A DNA stretch of 51,378 bases from a virus, in IMG/VR virus record IMGVR_UViG_3300046616_000291, positions 1-51,378 of that record; one strand, given 5' to 3'. A program made the translations under genes and the position numbers. Shown here piece by piece: positions 46,208 to 51,378 of the stretch. Under the pieces are notes generated by a model that was not told where the DNA came from, did no database searches, and saw nothing but the letters and a program-made list of their open reading frames with translations. Every line of letters begins with the position of its first letter. Within the stretch, counting starts at the first letter, position 1.

Positions 46208-48213
46208 GCTTCTACAGTTTCAGGTTTAAAGAATGCCTGGAATCTTACGATATCAGGATATTGGGGGGATCTTATCAGGCCGTCTCCCATTCCCGCCAGT
46301 GACTCCGCGCCAGCCTCATCAAGTACAACCTTAGAGTCAATTTCTTTTGGCACACGGAAACATATTTGTACAGGAAAGTTAACCTTAGCATCACCTGTAA
46401 TTACTTTTACTGATGCTCTTTGTGTAGCTGCCATTATCCTGAATCCACATGAACGCCCTTTTTGTAGTAGGATGCGAAGGTTTTCTTCAATATCTCCTTT
46501 TCGTGATTGGGCTACAGCGTCAGCAAACTCGTCGAATATTACTAAGGTCATTTCCTTTTGGCCGTTCCTGACAAGCTGATTCATGTGGTTTACTAACTTT
46601 TGCATGTACACTTCAATATCTTCAACCTCATTAATCACTATGTGCCGGTCATTGTATCGCAGGAATTCAAACTTTGGATCAAAAATGATTATGTTCTTTA
46701 TTCCTGCTTGCTCTGCATAGTCAATGGTGTTTGCGACTAAAACAGACTTTCCGGAACCGGTTGCACCACATACCAAGGCATGAGGCGTGGAGTGGTTGTT
46801 TAAATCCCATACAATGGTATTGTTGAAGTTATCCTTACCTAGTGGTATTGCCATCCCTTCCAGTTCGCCCGGATCAAAGTCCAAATTCTTTTCTCTTTTC
46901 TTTGAGAATTCAACCGGCATATATGATTTGCCTTCATGCACCCAAAGATTTGAAGGGATACGTACGCTTGAAACGTTCAAAGCATTGGCAATGTCAAGCC
47001 TTTTCCCGTATATAGATGTAATATTTACGCCTGCTGAAAAGGATAACAAGTAGGTGTTGCTGGAATATCCTTCAAATTGATGGGCAACGTCAACAAGGAT
47101 ACCTTTTGTTTTAAGGACATGCTCTATTTTTTCTTTTGGTGTCATATCGGTAGAACTTAAATTGTATTCAATAAATGAAGCGGCATATTTTTTAAATGCC
47201 TTAATTACTGATGGTGTTACTGTTTCTAATGAAGCGTCACGAATCTTTTTAAGTCTTCTGGCAACTAGTTCTTTTTTAGCTTCCGGCACATTAAAATCTT
47301 CAACTTCGCAATACATTGTCCTTGCCCAGAAATCGAACAATTCGGGACGGTCAACAAAATTATCCTGATCGTTAATAAGGAAAACATAATCAGGGTCTTT
47401 TGCAGCCTCAATCATTCGTTTCACCTTTTCGTAAAGGAGGGCTTCGTAAAGTCTACGAGTATTAAGATCAAGTGTAACCTTTATTGGAAGTAATTGCGGG
47501 ATTGAAGCATCTTTGTTCTGGCTGTATTTATTCTCTACAAACCAAACTTCGTCTACCTCTATGCCGTACTTTGATTCAAAGGCCAATGTGCAGGAACATG
47601 CTTGGGTGCCAATAATCATTGCTGCCTCTTCATCATCAGTGAAGGTGCTTTTTGATTTATGGTCAATAATCACAATCTTCCCATTTTTAAGTTTTACAGC
47701 CAAATCAACTACACAGTGAAGTGGAAGAGGTATTTCGACACCATTAAGAACCACATATTCATTATAGTACTTTTCAACATCAAGTATTTCCGATACTTCA
47801 TCTATGTAAGTTTTCATCTCACCATAGAAGTTTTTAAGTAGTAGCGTAACTGTTTTAGCTGCCTTAGTTTTACAATCTATAACCGATGGGGTTGTCTTCT
47901 GTAACTTCCATTGATTGGCCGGCACTTCGTCAATGTATTCAAATGCAATATGCTCTAAAACAGGTAAGTCGGTTTTAACCCCATCCTTAAACTGTGAAAA
48001 GAAAAAGTCAAGTGAACGATGGTAAGCAGATCCGGCTTCGGTAGTTGCGGAAGATTTGCCCCTTATGCCACATACGTACTGCATTTCAAATGCCTTTTCG
48101 TTACGTGCGAATGTTGATACTTTTGAGTACGACCAACTATCAACCAGAAAATTGCTATTGATTTCTTCTAACAATTCTGGTTCTTTTGTCTTATATGATG
48201 ATTGTGGGATCAT
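46204..48213 (-). CDS. Fused PD-(D/E)XK nuclease and FtsK/HerA-type translocase
   Basis: 669 residues with two enzymes. N-terminal (about 25-260): a RecB/Cas4-like nuclease with AGSAYHRSLDFF (His of motif I), CVVDLAVKLKNGKIVIIDHK (Asp about 167, Asp-His-Lys about 182-184 as motif II/III) and TQACSCTLAFE (Gln motif). C-terminal (about 440-665): a FtsK/HerA-superfamily ATPase with Walker A GATGSGKSV (about 482), Walker B LVIFDEFAD (about 557), and ATQRASVKVITGD / GAESLAGMGDGLIR as in FtsK motors. There are no membrane spans, and the C-terminus is too short for a gamma DNA-reading domain. It is coupled by ATGA to the Sak4-like gene. I infer a role in DNA end processing. Confidence 0.85.
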   Translation of the reverse strand: MIPQSSYKTKEPELLEEINSNFLVDSWSYSKVSTFARNEKAFEMQYVCGIRGKSSATTEAGSAYHRSLDFFFSQFKDGVKTDLPVLEHIAFEYIDEVPANQWKLQKTTPSVIDCKTKAAKTVTLLLKNFYGEMKTYIDEVSEILDVEKYYNEYVVLNGVEIPLPLHCVVDLAVKLKNGKIVIIDHKSKSTFTDDEEAAMIIGTQACSCTLAFESKYGIEVDEVWFVENKYSQNKDASIPQLLPIKVTLDLNTRRLYEALLYEKVKRMIEAAKDPDYVFLINDQDNFVDRPELFDFWARTMYCEVEDFNVPEAKKELVARRLKKIRDASLETVTPSVIKAFKKYAASFIEYNLSSTDMTPKEKIEHVLKTKGILVDVAHQFEGYSSNTYLLSFSAGVNITSIYGKRLDIANALNVSSVRIPSNLWVHEGKSYMPVEFSKKREKNLDFDPGELEGMAIPLGKDNFNNTIVWDLNNHSTPHALVCGATGSGKSVLVANTIDYAEQAGIKNIIIFDPKFEFLRYNDRHIVINEVEDIEVYMQKLVNHMNQLVRNGQKEMTLVIFDEFADAVAQSRKGDIEENLRILLQKGRSCGFRIMAATQRASVKVITGDAKVNFPVQICFRVPKEIDSKVVLDEAGAESLAGMGDGLIRSPQYPDIVRFQAFFKPETVEA

Positions 48214-49157
48214 GGCAGTTCAATTTTAAGTTGTGATCCTTCCTGACGTTCTGCAAGCTGTTCCTGAGGTGTTTGGTCTGCTTCCTTAGCCTGGCGTTCA
48301 TATTCACCTGCGGCTTCCTTACACATGTTTTTATGAGCTTCTACTTTTTTCTTTTGAGTAGGTGTAAGTGAATTCCAAATTGTTACAACCGCATCAATTC
48401 CTGATTCGCAGGCCATCAGCATTTCAGACTTAATCTTTTCTATTACTGGATCAGGCTTTTCCCCTTCGTTAATCCATTGGATAATCTTTTGGCCGGTTTC
48501 TAACCCAATGTACCCGGTACCCGTTCCGAATGCATCTTTCAGAAATTCAGGCACCTTTGTAGGGTATTGCGTCTTTCCTTCATTGTACATCATTATCGAA
48601 GCAGTCATTTCAAACATGAAGTTCTTTTCGCAAATCGGCTGCATGCCTAATGATACTGGCTTCATTGGGTCTTTAAAGTCCGTCTTTTCACGGGCGCGAA
48701 TGCAGCAAATAACATTCATATTGCATTGAAGCAAGGTATTCATGAAGCTTTTGTGCTCACGTTTTGCACCGATCCAGTTTGCCATTTTCTTACCGGCCTT
48801 TAATGGAGCGTTTGCAATATCATCACAGCCTCCTTCCCCTTCCCATTCGTGGGATGTGCTGTCAATAACCAATACTTTAACGCCTGCATCCTGGAATTCC
48901 TTTATAGCGTCACTGTATCGCTTTGGAGAGAAAGGCGGGTACAGATCACCAATCATAAACTCTCCATCGAGTATGTCGGCATAAAGCGAACCACGCTTAT
49001 TTTCGGTGTCAAGAAAGCCAATTTCAGATGCTTTGTTTACCATGCCTCTGGCTATCAATAAGGCGGTAAAAGTTTTGCCTGATCCGGATGGTCCGGCGAT
49101 CCCAATAATGGCTTTGCTGCCGCCCCTTGTAGCAGGGCGAATGTTTAAAATTCCCAT
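48210..49157 (-). CDS. Sak4-like RecA-fold ATPase (single-strand annealing recombinase)
   Basis: 315 residues. RecA-like core of the AAA_24/Sak4 group: Walker A AGPSGSGKTFTALLIA (22-29), a GFLDTENKRG acidic site, Walker B VLVIDSTSHEWEG (95-99) and NVICCIRAREK as the sensor strand. The C-terminal 90 residues form a helical extension (PTQKKKVEAHKNMCKEAAGE), then a Gln/Glu-rich tail. Phage Sak4 proteins promote single-strand annealing, usually with SSB (here 40108-40506). It is directly before the nuclease-translocase gene. Confidence 0.85.
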   Translation of the reverse strand: MGILNIRPATRGGSKAIIGIAGPSGSGKTFTALLIARGMVNKASEIGFLDTENKRGSLYADILDGEFMIGDLYPPFSPKRYSDAIKEFQDAGVKVLVIDSTSHEWEGEGGCDDIANAPLKAGKKMANWIGAKREHKSFMNTLLQCNMNVICCIRAREKTDFKDPMKPVSLGMQPICEKNFMFEMTASIMMYNEGKTQYPTKVPEFLKDAFGTGTGYIGLETGQKIIQWINEGEKPDPVIEKIKSEMLMACESGIDAVVTIWNSLTPTQKKKVEAHKNMCKEAAGEYERQAKEADQTPQEQLAERQEGSQLKIELP

Positions 49158-49189
49158 TGTGTTTAGATTGATTGAATAGGTGAGGGGGG

Positions 49190-49372
49190 TTAATAGATGA
49201 TTTTAAAATTTTGGTGAAGCCAAGCAAAGTATGGTTGATCAATTTCTTTTACTTCTTCAATTGATTTTCCCTTATGTTTACCAATGAGCAGAATTGTTTT
49301 TCTATTCATTTCGCTTTGGAATTGGGCTTTATAGCTTTTACTTTTCTTCTTTCTGTTTTTGATAGCGCCCAT
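49190..49372 (-). CDS. Small DUF3820-like protein, 60 aa
   Basis: A basic N-terminus (MGAIKNRKKKSKSYKAQFQS) precedes TILLIGKHKGKSIEEVKEID and YFAWLHQNF, the FGKHKGxxIxxVxxxYLxWL pattern of DUF3820/exonuclease X C-terminal-like units, thought to bind nucleic acid ends. An internal Met (residue 22) could be the real start. First gene of the Sak4 operon, after a terminator. Confidence 0.6.
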   Translation of the reverse strand: MGAIKNRKKKSKSYKAQFQSEMNRKTILLIGKHKGKSIEEVKEIDQPYFAWLHQNFKIIY

Positions 49373-49396
49373 GGTTAAATTTTAAATAGGTGAGAT

Positions 49397-49457
49397 AAAA
49401 AAGACAGGGTCATTAATTCAAAACCCTTGCAAGAGTTAGAGAGATAAATGCCCTGCC
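49397..49457 (-). terminator. Terminator between two minus-strand operons
   Basis: On the minus strand GGCAGGG (49457-49451) can pair with CCCTGTC (49409-49403), with one G-U pair, followed by TTTTTT (49402-49397). The loop is long (41 bases). The G-U pair works only in minus-strand RNA, which sets the direction. It would end the operon 51343-49470 before the Sak4 operon. Confidence 0.55.
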
Positions 49458-49469
49458 GTTACTTTTGGG

Positions 49470-49730
49470 TTAGTAGTAAATGTGCCAAACAAAACCATTA
49501 ATTTGAACTGTGCCTACATACATTTCTTTGGCCATGTCAAAGTGAGCTTCTTGTCCAGTGCCAAGTATATTTATAGTCAAATCTCTTATGGGGTCTTCGG
49601 TGTCAACTTCTGCCCACAAACAAATAACTCCGTTTTGGATTTGAACACATCTCGGAGTAAATCCAGTATAGGGAACCTTTATAGTTTGTGTAGCATGCAA
49701 TCCGAGTTCGTACTTGAATATTGTTTTCAT
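49470..49730 (-). CDS. DUF7352-like protein
   Basis: 86 residues. MKTIFKYELGLHATQTIKVP, VQIQNGVICLWAEVDTED, INILGTGQE and YVGTVQINGFVWHIYY match a small beta-barrel-like domain (DUF7352) that is very common in phages of diverse hosts. Function unknown; the fit is along the whole length. Confidence 0.75.
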   Translation of the reverse strand: MKTIFKYELGLHATQTIKVPYTGFTPRCVQIQNGVICLWAEVDTEDPIRDLTINILGTGQEAHFDMAKEMYVGTVQINGFVWHIYY

Positions 49731-49879
49731 TTATTTTTTGGTTTATACGGCTTACCAAATCCATTAACTACGGATATAATACAGCCTACAATAAAAATGC
49801 CAACTACAAATGAGCCGGCAAGAGTTATAAAAAGTGTAAGAAAGTGTTCTTGGGGTATAGGTTGGTATAGGGCTTTCAT
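49727..49879 (-). CDS. Small membrane protein, 50 aa
   Basis: The start MKALYQPIPQEHFLTLFITL is chosen because it overlaps the YopX stop as ATGA; a longer start would lie within YopX. One hydrophobic helix (about 13-38, LTLFITLAGSFVVGIFIVGC) and a basic tail GKPYKPKNK. Function unknown. Confidence 0.55.
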   Translation of the reverse strand: MKALYQPIPQEHFLTLFITLAGSFVVGIFIVGCIISVVNGFGKPYKPKNK

Positions 49880-50325
49880 GGGGTTAATAGTTCTGGATTT
49901 TCGTAAATGTTGCCAATAACACTGAATCCTGATAAATAGGTTCCTGTTTCGTCTCCATGCATAGCCAGCGAAAGTATTTCCATCAGGAACTTTCCACACC
50001 TTATTACATATCCGCATTGCTGCGTTTGCCACTCAACACAACCAGTGTAAACTTTATCAGAATTAGATCCTTTTCTAACGCCAGTTAAAATATCACTTTC
50101 ATAGATTTCCCTCCCTATGTTATCTTTAAGTCCTATGAACTGCATTACTTCGTAAGCGGTTGGGCAAACGACCAAATCACCTGTATTTTCATTATACTCC
50201 CCTTCTTCGCATATTTCATTTTGTGATAGTCGGAATATCATAAATGGATGAACACCGACATTATAACACATTTCAGAATGGGATTGTCCTTTATAAAAGG
50301 CGCGAAACTTTATTTCTCTTTCCAT
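49876..50325 (-). CDS. YopX family protein, copy 2
   Basis: 149 residues from MEREIKFRAFYKGQSHSEMC. The family pattern (IKFRA, FIGLKDNIGREIYESDIL, GVRKGSNSDKVYTG, VIGNIYENPELL) is complete. Relative to copy 1 (36222-36635) the second half is nearly the same, while the N-terminal insert (CEEGEYNENTGDLVVCPTAY) differs, so the copies share a recent origin or exchange sequence. Confidence 0.85.
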   Translation of the reverse strand: MEREIKFRAFYKGQSHSEMCYNVGVHPFMIFRLSQNEICEEGEYNENTGDLVVCPTAYEVMQFIGLKDNIGREIYESDILTGVRKGSNSDKVYTGCVEWQTQQCGYVIRCGKFLMEILSLAMHGDETGTYLSGFSVIGNIYENPELLTP

Positions 50326-50329
50326 GGTT

Positions 50330-50425
50330 TTAGAAGGTTACATTGTCTGTGAATGTTTCTGTTTCTTGCTGTGGTGTTTCTTCCGGCATCTCGTCTGTGC
50401 ACGGAAATCTTTCTTTGTCGTTCAT
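50330..50425 (-). CDS. Very short acidic protein, 31 aa (possible)
   Basis: The frame begins MNDKERFPCTDEMPEETPQQ and ends FTDNVTF. It starts one base after the stop of the upstream gene (TAATATG), which supports translation, but the length is small and there is no motif. Confidence 0.4.
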   Translation of the reverse strand: MNDKERFPCTDEMPEETPQQETETFTDNVTF

Positions 50426-50426
50426 A

Positions 50427-50669
50427 TTAATCGGAATTTGGTTCAGGTGAATTAATAATGGATTCGATGTTTAATTTAAAGTCTTCGCCTTGTTGAGGCT
50501 GTTCAGAACATAGTTGGCGTTGTTCTTTGCATTTTAGTTTGGCGTATTCAACAGCGGAATCGTAGTAAACTTTATTTATTTCAAAGAAGCAATTTGTTGA
50601 CAAAAGGTCAGATACTAATTTATAACCTCTTGCATTGCATTTTTTAATAATTATGTCTGATAGCTTCAT
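50427..50669 (-). CDS. Conserved phage protein, 80 aa
   Basis: MKLSDIIIKKCNARGYKLVS and VYYDSAVEYAKLKCKEQRQL resemble a short family repeated in Bacteroidota phages (a helix, then YxxVxEYAKLKCxEQR). It overlaps the preceding gene by four bases (ATGA). Function unknown. Confidence 0.6.
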   Translation of the reverse strand: MKLSDIIIKKCNARGYKLVSDLLSTNCFFEINKVYYDSAVEYAKLKCKEQRQLCSEQPQQGEDFKLNIESIINSPEPNSD

Positions 50670-51148
50670 TGCATGTTATATTTAGATAGTAAGTGATTTT
50701 CTCCAAGGTATTCCCATACGTATCCACGACAAGTTTTTCTAGCCTTAGTGAGCGCGGATGAAATACTCCCTTGGTGTATTCCCGTCTTTCTTACGGCATC
50801 AGACACCGATTTAAATTCCATAATTAATTCGCCATTCAAAAAGGCTCCTATCTTTCTGGCAAATAGTATTTTGAATTCCATCCTTTGCTTGTATTTGTTT
50901 TCTTCCCATGTAAGACAGTGTACATTTTCCATAGAATATCCTTTTTTGCAGTTTATTCTATCCACTGTTGGCTTCTTTTCCTTTTTATATCCTGCTGCCA
51001 CCCATTCATTAAAAAGCCTATTAAATCGCTTGTCCGATAGAAATCTTTCGTGTAACTCATTCAGAGTATAGTAAACAGGTTTTCTTGATTTTTGATGTTG
51101 AAAAGAGTTTGTGAGAATTCCCTTTTTTGTTGTTCTATATTTTAGCAT
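50666..51148 (-). CDS. NUMOD1-containing, HNH-associated DNA-binding protein
   Basis: 160 residues. The middle has KKPTVDRINCKKGYSMENVH and CLTWEENKYKQRMEFK, as in phage HNH-associated proteins that recognise DNA. The C-terminus (GELIMEFKSVSDAVRKTGIH, SISSALTKARKTCRGYVWEY) is a NUMOD1 unit. No full HNH triad is visible, so it may be a DNA-binding relic or a divergent nuclease. Confidence 0.65.
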   Translation of the reverse strand: MLKYRTTKKGILTNSFQHQKSRKPVYYTLNELHERFLSDKRFNRLFNEWVAAGYKKEKKPTVDRINCKKGYSMENVHCLTWEENKYKQRMEFKILFARKIGAFLNGELIMEFKSVSDAVRKTGIHQGSISSALTKARKTCRGYVWEYLGENHLLSKYNMQ

Positions 51149-51160
51149 AGCAATCGTTAA

Positions 51161-51378
51161 TTATAATTTGTATTTGCTTAGAATCCGTTCCCCTTCTTTA
51201 ATTCTTGCCCAACGTCTTTCATGCTCATTGCGGCACATGGCTTTGTCTTTTCTGAACCGCCTTGCCATCATAATGTCATATCGAAGAGTGTGCACATCAT
51301 TAGGCTTTAAAACCTTGTCACATTGCTTATCGAATTCATACAAATGATCATGGTCACTGCAACATCTTAAATATTGTT
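51161..51378 (-). CDS. C-terminal part of the join-crossing hypothetical gene
   Basis: This is the right-hand part of the gene that starts at 215 (left end). Within the window it runs from the edge to a stop at 51161-51163. It contains ARRFRKDKAMCRNEHERRWA and ends ERILSKYKL. It should be annotated as one 101-residue gene over the join. Confidence 0.75.
   Translation of the reverse strand, partial: QYLRCCSDHDHLYEFDKQCDKVLKPNDVHTLRYDIMMARRFRKDKAMCRNEHERRWARIKEGERILSKYKL
51252..51378. repeat. Terminal direct repeat, right copy
   Basis: Identical to bases 1-127; see the left copy. Removing it leaves one copy of each gene. Confidence 0.95.

Overview
This window is almost certainly the complete genome of a tailed double-stranded DNA phage with a siphovirus-like gene set, infecting a member of the Bacteroidota. 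Bases 1-127 are repeated exactly at 51252-51378. A single 101-codon gene reads without a break across the join (from 215 down to 1, then 51251 down to 51161), so the molecule is circular or circularly permuted, with about 51251 unique bases. The Bacteroidota assignment rests on promoter elements of the TTTG / TAnnTTTG type, scarce Shine-Dalgarno sequences, a Bacteroidota-style Sec signal peptide ending in Gln (26011), and the families present. I see no tRNA, CRISPR array, insertion sequence, integrase or partition gene.

Layout. (1) 1-2960, minus strand: small early-type genes, a ribbon-helix-helix regulator with its own promoter/operator, and a 600-base non-coding, hairpin-rich stretch (745-1344) that ends in a terminator. 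(2) 2960-4340: a divergent control region with an XRE repressor (minus) facing an AntA/KilAC antirepressor and a small lipoprotein (plus). (3) 4400-32660, plus strand: late operon in classical order, namely terminase small and large, portal, scaffold, decoration, major capsid, connectors, tail tube, tail chaperone region, tape measure, tail tip proteins, a fibre, a beta-helix tailspike and a membrane/lysis cluster. It is interrupted by a minus-strand eight-gene cassette (8649-11492) with its own promoter, inserted between portal and scaffold. (4) 32751-38893, minus strand: a long early operon of small genes, mostly unknown. It is driven by a promoter whose spacer holds a perfect 16-base palindrome, next to a divergent XRE repressor (38989-39222). 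(5) 39242-51161, minus strand: VRR-NUC nuclease, SSB, replication proteins with an iteron-like repeat inside the initiator gene, a C5 cytosine methyltransferase interrupted in its catalytic motif, an HNH nuclease, a nucleotidyltransferase-like protein, a fused PD-(D/E)XK nuclease/FtsK translocase, a Sak4-like ATPase and further small genes.

How it fits together. The two repressors and the antirepressor imply a lysis/lysogeny type switch, yet no integrase is visible. The right-hand module looks like a self-contained replication and recombination unit: initiator with internal repeats, SSB, Sak4-like annealing ATPase, and a nuclease-translocase fusion that I infer could resect DNA ends. The most interesting points are that fusion protein; the methyltransferase whose PCQ catalytic loop is split by an in-frame TGATCA while a second 320-codon frame stays open across it; the structured non-coding transcript at 745-1344; the iteron-like array in the initiator gene; the minus-strand cassette in the late operon; and a tail fibre that begins with a Sec signal peptide.
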